A stretch of 12,498 nucleotides of DNA from positions 1 to 12,498 of the forward strand of contig JBGPNM010000034.1 in NCBI GenBank assembly GCA_041487535.1, given 5' to 3'. A program made the translations under genes and the position numbers. Under the pieces are notes generated by a model, which saw only the letters and a list, made by a program, of their open reading frames with translations, made no database searches and was not told the origin of the DNA. Below are positions 6,230 through 12,498 of this stretch, one piece after another. Numbering within the stretch: the stretch's first letter is position 1; each line of letters opens with the position of its first letter. The DNA comes from JANWHZ01 sp041487535 (GTDB lineage: Bacteria > Patescibacteriota > Saccharimonadia > Saccharimonadales > UBA4665).

Positions 6230-6244
6230 TGTACATTATGTACA
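6230..6244. promoter_or_regulatory. Operator-like palindrome TGTACA-TTA-TGTACA
   Basis: Two TGTACA hexamers, each self-complementary, flank a 3-base centre to make a 15-bp dyad. It lies in the divergent interval between the efflux gene (-) and the exported-protein cluster (+), about 50 bases before the longest possible start of the transporter. Efflux genes are commonly repressed from such dyads, but no regulator gene is in the window. Confidence 0.35.
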
Positions 6245-6316
6245 AACAAACAGCAGCACATACATGAATGGTGCGCAAAAATCTGTACGCGTTTACATTA
6301 AGGGTTCAGTGCGAGA

Positions 6317-6339
6317 ACGCTAAGATTTTACGTTAGCGT
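6317..6339. repeat. Inverted repeat upstream of the exported-protein cluster
   Basis: ACGCTAA (6317-6323) and TTAGCGT (6333-6339) are perfect 7-bp complements with a 9-base spacer, 47 bases before the ATG at 6386. It may be an operator or a leader hairpin. I could not assign a convincing -35/-10 pair in 6245-6385. Confidence 0.3.
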
Positions 6340-6385
6340 CTTATCAACACGTAACAGACCGTCAGAACACATTTAAGGAGGGCAA

Positions 6386-6946
6386 ATGCGAGTATTGCTC
6401 TTGTTGCGACAGCTAGGCATAAGGTTTCGTGCGGCATACGTGCAGCATTGGCGGAATATATCACCATTATTTCGCCGCCGACCGTTTCAATATTTGGCGC
6501 TAGCCTCTGTTGTTGCCTCCGGCGCTGTTGGTGTTGTCGGCGCCGGTCAGCTGACCGCACATGATGAGCGACTTCCCGAAGTTACGATCGGCAATAAGCA
6601 TAACGGTGCGGCGAATAAGCCACTTGTCGCTGCCGCAAAGCAGGCTGAGGGCAGCGTCCGTAATACTAAGCTTCGTAGCGCGCCTGGCAAACTGTCCGTT
6701 TCGGCGCATACAAATACGACCGTACGAGTAGACTCTTCCTCATCGAGTAACTCGGCGGACAATCGGACTACCGTTGTGATCAACGGAAAGTCAATCGCAG
6801 TGTCGCAAGACCGCTCGTTCAGCAAGCATACGATCAGCCCAGACGGCAGCACATCGGTTGATATCTTGCATACGTCGTCGGATAACGGCAGCAGCTCGTT
6901 TACGAGCGTGGATGTTTCAAGTGACAGCGAAGGAGACGGGCTATGA
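6386..6946 (+). CDS. Membrane-anchored Ser/Asn-rich exported protein
   Basis: I recognise no family for this 186-residue protein. A basic N terminus (residues 1-33, rich in Arg) is followed by one hydrophobic helix at about 35-55 (YLALASVVASGAVGVVGAG), then a hydrophilic tail. Charge distribution places the tail outside the cell. The tail has a Ser run (residues 117-121) and two strand-like parts, RTTVVINGKSIAV and SSFTSVDVSS, and ends with an acidic SEGDGL. The start is firm: AAGGAGGG stands a few bases before the ATG. It is the first of three plus-strand exported-protein genes, 118 bases before the next, so it may be co-transcribed with them and act in the same surface structure. It shares no repeats with those two proteins. 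Confidence 0.72.
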   Translation: MRVLLLLRQLGIRFRAAYVQHWRNISPLFRRRPFQYLALASVVASGAVGVVGAGQLTAHDERLPEVTIGNKHNGAANKPLVAAAKQAEGSVRNTKLRSAPGKLSVSAHTNTTVRVDSSSSSNSADNRTTVVINGKSIAVSQDRSFSKHTISPDGSTSVDILHTSSDNGSSSFTSVDVSSDSEGDGL

Positions 6947-7064
6947 GCGGGTAGCCGGAGTGTACTGATCGGCCGGCTTTGTGTGGACGTGTCCAGGCAG
7001 CGTCGGGTGAGCAGCCCGAGCAATATCAACCTATAACTAGTAGTAGCACAGAAAGGGGTAAAAG

Positions 7065-7697
7065 ATGGTTAAGAACAAATTTCTACGCGCGTCAGCATTG
7101 GTGGCAGCATCCGCAGGACTTATGCTCAACGTGGCTGGTGTTGCAGGGGCGAGCTCATCATCTGGCGTGATCAGCACGACAGGATTCGACTCGTTAAATA
7201 AAGTCATTAACAAGAACAGTCTGCGGGCACAGTCGTCGCTTAAGATTGCGAATCAGAACAATGTGGCCGTCGGCAACATGACCGATCAAAGCGCCCTCAC
7301 CGGCGACGCGCGTGCGTCCAAGAATACGACCGGCGGCAGCGTGCTGTCGGGCGATGCTGCGAACCACAGCGCGACTTCGACGTCGCTCAGCATCCACAAT
7401 TCGACGCCGAGCCTGGCAATGCCGAGCCTGCCGAGCTTAGGCGGGGGCAGCGGTACCGGCAGTATCGGTACGACTGGTGCCGATTCGAGCAATCTTGTCA
7501 TTAACAAGCAGGATGCCAGCTTCTCGTCAAAGGTCACGGTGGCGAACCGCAACAATGTCGCGGTCTTCAACAACACTGACCAAACCGCCGTTTCCGGCGA
7601 TGCGTCGGCGTCCAAGAACACGACCGTCGGTAATGTCTTGTCGGGCGACGCTTCTAACACGAGCACGACTACGACGACAGTCAATATCAGCAACTAA
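7065..7697 (+). CDS. Secreted protein with two beta-strand-type repeats
   Basis: The 210-residue product has a classic signal peptide (KNKFLRAS, hydrophobic core, cleavage likely after AGA at about 29) and no membrane anchor, so it should be released or attached non-covalently. Two repeats, residues about 39-112 and 137-210, share the pattern NKVINK...NNVAVxNxTDQxAxSGDAxASKNTTxGxVLSGDAxNxSxT...I-x-N, with equivalent residues 98 apart. A Pro/Ser/Gly linker (PSLAMPSLPSLGGGSG) joins them. The alternation of small, Asn and Thr residues with Val/Ile suggests a beta-solenoid or an amyloid-like cross-beta fold. The core SG-D/N-A...NT-x-x-G-x-V-x-SG-D/N-A also appears four times in the next gene, so the two are likely partners and arose by repeat duplication. 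Only beta-structure and export are inferred; function is unknown. AAGGGG seven bases upstream supports the ATG. Confidence 0.8.
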   Translation: MVKNKFLRASALVAASAGLMLNVAGVAGASSSSGVISTTGFDSLNKVINKNSLRAQSSLKIANQNNVAVGNMTDQSALTGDARASKNTTGGSVLSGDAANHSATSTSLSIHNSTPSLAMPSLPSLGGGSGTGSIGTTGADSSNLVINKQDASFSSKVTVANRNNVAVFNNTDQTAVSGDASASKNTTVGNVLSGDASNTSTTTTTVNISN

Positions 7698-7700
7698 GCA

Positions 7701-7787
7701 CGGCTTGGTTCAAGCCGGCTAAAACCGGAAAACAAATTTAACAATTAGGTTGAGTACGATGGGAGGGTCCCGCTACTAGACCCTCCT
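7701..7787 (+). repeat. Two hairpins between the repeat-protein genes
   Basis: CGGCTTG-GTT-CAAGCCG (7701-7717) begins three bases after the stop at 7697. A second stem, GGGAGGGTC (7761-7769) with GACCCTCCT (7779-7787), follows with a 9-base loop. Neither has a T-tract, so they may reduce rather than stop read-through, stabilise the upstream mRNA 3' end, or set the ratio of the two repeat proteins. Confidence 0.4.
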
Positions 7788-7849
7788 GTCCATGTAATCC
7801 GAAAGTCCATTTCCGTGACTGACTAACAGCGAAAGGCAGGTTGACCCCC

Positions 7850-9892
7850 ATGAGTACACCGAGCAAGCATACGGCCGTGTTATCTTTCATCAGACGAAGT
7901 TTTTTTGGCGGTGTTGCTGTTGTGTTCATGATGCTTACCGCTGCCCCCTATGCCTTGGCAGAAGGCACCAATAACGCCCCGTCCGCAACGGGTAATTCCT
8001 GCTCGCCGGTAGCGCCGGCTCCGACCGGCATCACGCAGCCGACCGGTGCCGATTCGGTAACATATACCTACAATGCCTGCACTGGGTTATGGGAAAATCA
8101 TTATTATACCTGGAGTCCGGCTACAAAAATCGCAACCCCCAAAACGCCCATTGTCTATACGTGCGATACGACCCATTGGCAGTGGACGTATAACCAATGG
8201 CTATACAGCCCGTCGTTTAAAGCCTTCCGCCAAGTACCTTTTACAACCGCACAGTTGCCGGGCGGCGCGGTGGTTGACGCGAATTCCCTCAATCCGTGCG
8301 CGCCGCCGCCCGCGCCGGTTCAACCGAATACCGCTGGCACTGCCGGTGCGGCTCCGTCATCAAACGGTCGGCCGGACGGCACGGCAGCCGCCGGGACGAT
8401 GGCAGTCGACAACGCCGGAAATGTTATTGTCGGCAACCAGATTGGCTCAACTGCATTGAGCGGCAATGCGGCCGTTACCGCAAATACCGCTGCCGGCGAT
8501 GCCGCGAGCGGCAACGCCAATGCGACAGCCAATGTTGTCAATAACGTAGCGTCCTCGTCCTCGCTGGCTGGCGGTAATGTGGTAACGTTCACGGCCAATA
8601 TTAACGGCGACGTGCAAGGCGACCTCGTCATCGATCCCAGCCAGATCCAGCCCGCAAGCGACGGCGCGCCGCTGACAAACACCGATGTAACCGTTAACAC
8701 CAAGGATTCCGGCACTATCAATAACGATATTAATCTGAATGCTGCTTCCGGCAACGCTTCGGCTGCTGCCAATACCAAAGCCGGCAATGTAACTACCGGT
8801 AACGCTACGGCGGTAGCGAACGTTATTAATGTCCTGAACTCCATTGTCAGCGCGGGCAAATCATTTATCGGAGTTATCAACATCAACGGCAACCTGCACG
8901 GCAATATCCTGGTGCCGCAAGCTTTCCTGAGCCAGCTGCTGGCTACGAACGCTCCGCATACGACCATGACGCTGTCGGCCTCTGACGCGACCAACCTAGG
9001 AATAGCGAACAATGTGTCGAATAACGCCACGTCCGGCAACGCTACGGCTGCCGGCAATACCCTGGCGGGGAATGTCGCTAGCGGCTCGGCGGTCACAAAA
9101 GTGACCATCTTTAACCTGACTGGTGCCCAACTGGCAGGCAGTAATTGTATGCTGGTATTCGTCAATGTATCAGGCGCTTGGGTCGGCGTAATAATGAATG
9201 CTCCGGCTGGCTCTACGGCCGCCGCCGTTGGCGACGCTGCCAGCAAATTTGCGGTCAACACTGCAACGGTAGGTACCGCCACAAACAATGCGATTACTAA
9301 TAACGTTACTGTCGCTGCCGCCTCCGGCAATGCCAGCGCAACCGATAACACGCAAGCCGGGAATGTAAAGAGCGGCAACGCCGACACGGCCGTCAACCTG
9401 CTGAACCTGAACAATACGCAGCTAAGTCTGTCCGGCTGGTTCGGCGTCTTGTTTATCAATGTCTTTGGCAACTGGTTTGGCAATTTTGGGGTATCCGCAC
9501 CGCCGGCGCATGGTACGGGGTCGGGTGCGGGCGGTCACGGGTCGAAGCCTGCAAGCCGTGCGGTACAGAATAGTGCCCACCAGGTGTTCCAGTTTGTACA
9601 GCATGCGCATGACGCTGACCTGCGTGCTGCCTCAGCCGCCACCGGCAGTGGCGGCAGCACCACGCTTGCGTTGCTTGGTGCCCAGCTAGCCGGCACGACC
9701 GGGCGGACGCTCAATGCCGGCGTGGAGACCGTGGGCAGAAGCCTCAAGCCTGCCCCTGTAGCGGTTCACCATGGCATCAGTCAGCTGCAGTTGGCGGGCA
9801 GTACGCTGATGATCCTGGGAATATCGACATTAGTTGTTGAACGCGCGCTCGGTACGCGCTCATACCGGCGGGCGGATATAGAGGCTCGTTAG
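7850..9892 (+). CDS. Surface-anchored protein with four ~96-residue beta-strand repeats
   Basis: The 680-residue protein has a signal peptide (1-37, cleavage after ALA), then an aromatic region (about 68-128) made of two copies of a W...W/Y-x-W-S/Y-P-x-x-K unit with Cys. Four repeats follow; their SGNA motifs stand at 204, 300, 395 and 492, a period of 95-97. Each has NN-I/V, then A-x-SGNA...NT-x-AGN-V-x-SG-x-A, then hydrophobic strands near a Gly (VININGNLHGNILV, LFINVFGNWFGNFGV). A Gly-rich linker and a His/Ala-rich stretch lead to a C-terminal hydrophobic segment (about 646-662) with an Arg-rich tail. This is a membrane stop without an LPxTG motif. The repeat core matches the preceding secreted protein. 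A surface fibre base, adhesin or S-layer-like role is possible. The ATG at 7850 is preferred over an in-frame TTG at 7841 because AGG lies nine bases before it. Confidence 0.85.
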   Translation: MSTPSKHTAVLSFIRRSFFGGVAVVFMMLTAAPYALAEGTNNAPSATGNSCSPVAPAPTGITQPTGADSVTYTYNACTGLWENHYYTWSPATKIATPKTPIVYTCDTTHWQWTYNQWLYSPSFKAFRQVPFTTAQLPGGAVVDANSLNPCAPPPAPVQPNTAGTAGAAPSSNGRPDGTAAAGTMAVDNAGNVIVGNQIGSTALSGNAAVTANTAAGDAASGNANATANVVNNVASSSSLAGGNVVTFTANINGDVQGDLVIDPSQIQPASDGAPLTNTDVTVNTKDSGTINNDINLNAASGNASAAANTKAGNVTTGNATAVANVINVLNSIVSAGKSFIGVININGNLHGNILVPQAFLSQLLATNAPHTTMTLSASDATNLGIANNVSNNATSGNATAAGNTLAGNVASGSAVTKVTIFNLTGAQLAGSNCMLVFVNVSGAWVGVIMNAPAGSTAAAVGDAASKFAVNTATVGTATNNAITNNVTVAAASGNASATDNTQAGNVKSGNADTAVNLLNLNNTQLSLSGWFGVLFINVFGNWFGNFGVSAPPAHGTGSGAGGHGSKPASRAVQNSAHQVFQFVQHAHDADLRAASAATGSGGSTTLALLGAQLAGTTGRTLNAGVETVGRSLKPAPVAVHHGISQLQLAGSTLMILGISTLVVERALGTRSYRRADIEAR

Positions 9893-9923
9893 CGCCCCCG
9901 TGCTCTTCATAGTCATTCCCTAG

Positions 9924-9958
9924 TCTGTACGCGTTTCCTGCGACAGAGCTATTATAAT
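9924..9958 (+). promoter_or_regulatory. Leaderless-type promoter of the 313-residue gene, with a shared upstream 13-mer
   Basis: A consensus TATAAT (9953-9958) lies only eight bases before the ATG at 9967, and no Shine-Dalgarno sequence is present, so the transcript should start at or beside the start codon. There is no good -35 box. Instead the 13-mer TCTGTACGCGTTT (9924-9936) precedes the -10 box by 16 bases; the same 13-mer occurs at 6282-6294 upstream of the exported-protein cluster, and it could be an activator site. Confidence 0.5.
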
Positions 9959-9966
9959 AGGTAGCT

Positions 9967-10908
9967 ATGATGTTCCGGCTGTATTCAGGCATACGGCTGC
10001 AATGGCTGCAGCTGTTGTGGGTTGCGGCCCTCATATTTGCCGGCGGCGTGCAGCAGGCGGGTCTAAACACCGGTGGGGGAATGATCATCCGGTCGCATTA
10101 CCATAGGCCGTCCTACACGTTTCCGAACGGCGGCCGGACGCTGTTTCCGCGTTACCGGTTGGTAGCGCTGTACGGTACGCCGGACGTACCGGTGCTCGGC
10201 GCGCTTGGCCAGCAGCCGCTGAAAGCAAGCATTGCCCGGGCCAAGCAACTTGCAGCGCAGTACCAGCCGCTGATAGCCGAGCATGTGCTGCCGGCAATGG
10301 AGATTATCGCCACAGTAGCTTCCGGCACCCCGGAAGATAACGGCAGTTACTCGTACCCGGTTGACCGCGGTAAGCTGCTGAGCTGGATAATCGCTGCCGA
10401 GCAGAACGGCGTGTATGTGGTATTGGATTTGCAGCCCGGCCGCGAGGATTTCCTTAGCCAGGCGCAGCGGCTCAAAGCCCTGCTCGAATACCCGAACGTC
10501 GGCTTGGCGCTCGATCCGGAATGGCGGCTGACGCCCCAACAAGTGCCGCTGGAGCAGATTGGTAGCGTCAACATCGGCGAAGTAAATAAGACCGCCGCCT
10601 GGCTAGCTGCGTTGGCACAGCAGCACAAATTGCCGCAAAAGCTGTTCCTGCTCCACGAATTCCGGACTTCGATGCTGCCCGAGCGCAGCCGGCTCGACAC
10701 GGCCTATCCCGAACTGGCCTACGTGGTCCAGATGGACGGGCAGGGCACGCAGCCGCAAAAGCTGGATACCTGGAACGGTATTATGGCTGACCCGCCGCAA
10801 AACATCAGGTTTGGCTGGAAGAACTTTTATGAGAAAGATGTGCCGATGCGTTCGCCTGGGGCTACCATGCAGCTAACACCTCCGCCATGGTACATATCGT
10901 ACCAGTAG
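9967..10908 (+). CDS. Exported protein of an actinobacteria-like conserved family, TIM-barrel-like
   Basis: This 313-residue protein has an N-terminal hydrophobic segment (about residues 11-27), a signal peptide or anchor without a lipobox Cys. The body, from about 55, carries segments I associate with uncharacterised actinobacterial exported proteins: FPRYRLVALYGTPDVPVLGALG, VLPAMEIIATVASG, VYVVLDLQPGREDFL, VGLALDPEWRL, LPQKLFLLHEF and GWKNFYEKD. The order of short hydrophobic strands ending in D, E or Q (LDLQPG, ALDPEW, LLHEF, VVQMDGQG) resembles a TIM barrel with acidic residues at strand ends, as in glycoside hydrolases, but no catalytic pair is established. The resemblance is from memory and not from a search. 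It has its own promoter, 74 bases after the repeat protein, and ends just before a small terminator. Transfer from or shared ancestry with actinobacteria is possible. Confidence 0.82.
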   Translation: MMFRLYSGIRLQWLQLLWVAALIFAGGVQQAGLNTGGGMIIRSHYHRPSYTFPNGGRTLFPRYRLVALYGTPDVPVLGALGQQPLKASIARAKQLAAQYQPLIAEHVLPAMEIIATVASGTPEDNGSYSYPVDRGKLLSWIIAAEQNGVYVVLDLQPGREDFLSQAQRLKALLEYPNVGLALDPEWRLTPQQVPLEQIGSVNIGEVNKTAAWLAALAQQHKLPQKLFLLHEFRTSMLPERSRLDTAYPELAYVVQMDGQGTQPQKLDTWNGIMADPPQNIRFGWKNFYEKDVPMRSPGATMQLTPPPWYISYQ

Positions 10909-10921
10909 CGCCTGATGAGAC

Positions 10922-10938
10922 AAACCCTTACGGGTTTT
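10922..10938. terminator. Small bidirectional intrinsic terminator between convergent genes
   Basis: AAACCC (10922-10927), loop TTAC with a C, and GGGTTT (10932-10937) form a 6-bp stem with a T run extending to 10938, 13 bases after the stop of the 313-residue gene. In the other direction it follows the LPNTG gene by about 97 bases. The stretch 10939-11034 is otherwise featureless apart from a GCCC/GGGC mini-stem followed by TTTT near 10970-10990. Confidence 0.5.
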
Positions 10939-11034
10939 CCCACCCACGCCGGGCGCCGGAGTAAAGTCCGCCCTCCTCGGGCTGCTCTTTTCCAAGGCCG
11001 GTACGGATGGTTAAAGAAACTGGCGAGCAAACAG

Positions 11035-12399
11035 CTAGACTATAAATTTGCGGCGCAGGACAAAGCGGTGGAAGAGGCCGCCGGCGGCAGTGGCGACACC
11101 GAACAGGCCGATGACACTGCCGGCGCCGGTGTTGGGCAGCGTGGTGACCGCTGCAGCCTTGACGGCCGGGACGGTTACCGAAACTTTGCAGGCGTCAGAA
11201 GTAAAGGTGCCAAGCGGACCCGTAACCGAGGCTTGTACTAAATGTGTCGTACCCTTCGCATAGGTGACGAGCTTGCTTGTTGCGGTAGTGCTTGTGGTAG
11301 TGACCGTTTGGCTGGTGCCGTCACCGAAGCTAAAGGTGTAGCTGCTGATTGTTGTATTGGTAGGACGGGCCGTTGCCGTAAAGATATAGGTCGTTTTGTC
11401 GGTGTCCTGAGCCTCGTCAGTAAGCTGGAGGCATTCCAGTTTTGACACTGGCGGAACCGTTTTGGCCGGTAACTGGACCTTCGCGGTGCAGGTTTTGGGT
11501 GTTACGCCCGAGGCGTTTACCGTAACCGTGGCAGTGAGGCTCCGCGCCACATCGCTTAGCTGATAGGTATGCGCGGCGCCGGCGCTGGTCTGGTTGTTAG
11601 TAATAGTAGACTGTGTCCCGTCGCCGAAATCGAAGACGAAGCTGGTAATGGTTGTGTTGGCTGCAGTCGCTTTGGCAACGAAGGAGTAGTCAATAGTTCC
11701 GTTTTGGTTATCTATCGTACCTTGCTCGGCCGTCAGCGAGTCGCAGCTCAGCGACTTAACGGGCGGCTTGACAGGGGTAAATGTAATGAGGTTGCCGCAC
11801 CATTCCCAAACGGCGAAGTCAGCCATACCGGTAGTGGGGTTAATGTGCACGAGTGTCGGAACAGCATCGGACGTTGCATTAAAGAAGATTTTATACGAAC
11901 GAATGTAGACATCGTTGACGATGTGGGTAAAGCCGGTATGGTCGGTTTTGACCCATCGGCCGGCGATGTTCATGTTCGTACCGATAACGCGACCATTCAG
12001 TGTAAGCGTACCGTTGCTGTTAGAAATTGCCAGGAAAGTGTTGCTGGTATTCATGCCTTTGACCATGGACGGGCTGGCGCCGCCGAAGTTATATACGGTC
12101 TGCAGGTCGCCGGTGTGGACATGCGTCGTATTGTCAGCAGCTTTGTCGCTGTTCTGGTTGTAGTACGTCTGGAGCGATTTTATAAGGTCGGCAGTCGCAG
12201 TGCCTCTTAACCCGCAGTAGACGATATTTGTTTCAGGATGCTGGTCTTGCGGCGTGCACTGGGTTACCGTAGTCGCGGCATGAGAAACAGCCGGCCGGGC
12301 AAGCACAATATAGCCTGCCGTCAGCAGACTAAGTGTCAGCGTTACGGCGGCAAAAGTGATAAGTTTCTTTGTAGTGAGCCGGGTCTTAAACATACGCAT
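11035..12399 (-). CDS. LPNTG-anchored surface protein with two PKD-like repeats
   Basis: The 454-residue protein has a signal peptide (basic start MRMFKTRLTTKK, hydrophobic core, cleavage near SHA-A at about 41-42). It ends in the sortase signal LPNTG, followed by a hydrophobic helix (SVIGLFGVATAAGGLF) and the basic tail RRKF. Sortase would cut after Thr and link the protein to the cell wall. Residues about 45-200 form a domain I do not recognise, with Trp and Cys (WEWCGN) near its end. Two repeats of about 95 residues follow. Each starts with L-x-C-x-x-LT, contains F-x-FGDGT (FDFGDGTQ, FSFGDGTS) and ends with a Cys near C-x-V-x-V, which is the PKD/Ig-like sheet core plus a likely disulfide. 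Such proteins are usually adhesins or wall-bound structural proteins. AAGGAG lies six bases before the chosen ATG. No sortase gene is in the window. Confidence 0.92.
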   Translation of the reverse strand: MRMFKTRLTTKKLITFAAVTLTLSLLTAGYIVLARPAVSHAATTVTQCTPQDQHPETNIVYCGLRGTATADLIKSLQTYYNQNSDKAADNTTHVHTGDLQTVYNFGGASPSMVKGMNTSNTFLAISNSNGTLTLNGRVIGTNMNIAGRWVKTDHTGFTHIVNDVYIRSYKIFFNATSDAVPTLVHINPTTGMADFAVWEWCGNLITFTPVKPPVKSLSCDSLTAEQGTIDNQNGTIDYSFVAKATAANTTITSFVFDFGDGTQSTITNNQTSAGAAHTYQLSDVARSLTATVTVNASGVTPKTCTAKVQLPAKTVPPVSKLECLQLTDEAQDTDKTTYIFTATARPTNTTISSYTFSFGDGTSQTVTTTSTTATSKLVTYAKGTTHLVQASVTGPLGTFTSDACKVSVTVPAVKAAAVTTLPNTGAGSVIGLFGVATAAGGLFHRFVLRRKFIV

Positions 12400-12405
12400 G
12401 GTAAT

Positions 12406-12456
12406 CTCCTTCAGTAACTGATACGTAATATTACACTAATAGTAGCACTTTGTCAA
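12406..12456 (-). promoter_or_regulatory. Strong sigma70-type promoter and ribosome site of the LPNTG gene
   Basis: On the minus strand, consensus TTGACA (12451-12456) and TAATAT (12428-12433) are spaced by exactly 17 bases. The leader is short, and AAGGAG (complement of 12406-12411) precedes the ATG by six bases. This is the best promoter in the window and suggests high constitutive expression. Nothing else is seen in 12457-12498. Confidence 0.75.
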
Positions 12457-12498
12457 TCATAATCGAGTGAAACATAAATAGAGTTCTGTCGACAAACC

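Noticed and set aside
6245..6385. Promoter TTTACA (6292-6297) for the exported-protein cluster
   Set aside because: The best -10 candidate (TAAGAT, 6321) is 23 bases away, too far for a sigma70-type promoter, so no promoter is called.
8320..9483. Long open frame (387 codons) on the minus strand, antisense to the repeat protein
   Set aside because: It is a shadow: the Ala/Gly/Asn-rich repeats on the plus strand leave the opposite frame free of stops. It has no promoter or ribosome site, and the plus-strand gene has a signal peptide and clear repeats.
7065..9892. CRISPR-like or DNA-level tandem repeats in the repeat-protein genes
   Set aside because: The periodicity is at protein level. The DNA of the units has diverged, there are no uniform spacers, and both frames are clean coding sequence.
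9490..9892. Sortase signal at the C terminus of the 680-residue protein
   Set aside because: There is a hydrophobic segment and Arg-rich tail but no LPxTG-like motif before it, so a plain membrane anchor is the better reading.

Overview
The window (about 12.5 kb, mid-range GC) carries tightly packed bacterial genes read with the standard code (TGA is used as a stop). More than half of the genes encode exported or membrane-anchored proteins. The mix suggests an ultra-small Candidate Phyla Radiation bacterium, most likely Saccharibacteria (TM7): a sortase-type LPNTG surface protein with PKD-like modules, N-terminally anchored surface proteins, Asn/Gly/Ala repeat proteins, a possible dockerin, and leaderless-looking starts. 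This placement is inferred from gene style. Several genes (nickel superoxide dismutase, the 313-residue exported protein) look actinobacteria-like, so an actinobacterial relative cannot be excluded.

Layout. 1-177: 3' end of trmD (+). 189-2754: two minus-strand genes, an alpha/beta-hydrolase-like protein with a promoter that implies leaderless mRNA, and a membrane-anchored right-handed beta-helix protein ending in a dockerin-like double EF-hand. 2901-3276: a perfect 17-bp hairpin that probably terminates a 106-residue orphan gene (-). 3277-3666: a non-coding interval holding that gene's promoter, a 143-bp MITE-like element with perfect terminal inverted repeats bounded by TA, and the sodN promoter. 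3667-4549: a nickel-SOD operon, sodN - unknown 73-residue ORF - sodX, chained by two GTGA start/stop overlaps. 4557-6110 (or 6182): a convergent DHA2-type efflux transporter (-).

6111-6385 is a divergent regulatory interval with two inverted repeats. 6386-9892 (+) holds three exported proteins: a Ser-rich anchored protein, a secreted protein with two beta-strand-like repeats, and a 680-residue protein with four related repeats and a C-terminal membrane anchor. 9967-10908 (+) is an exported protein of an actinobacteria-like family with a leaderless-type promoter. 10922-10938 is a small bidirectional terminator. 11035-12399 (-) is an LPNTG-anchored protein with two PKD-like repeats and a textbook sigma70-type promoter.

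Together the locus reads as a cell-envelope region (adhesins or surface fibres, efflux) with an oxidative-stress module inserted among it. The most interesting points are the unknown ORF locked inside the NiSOD operon, the pair of repeat proteins that could be a secreted-subunit plus anchored-base system, and the MITE-like element.
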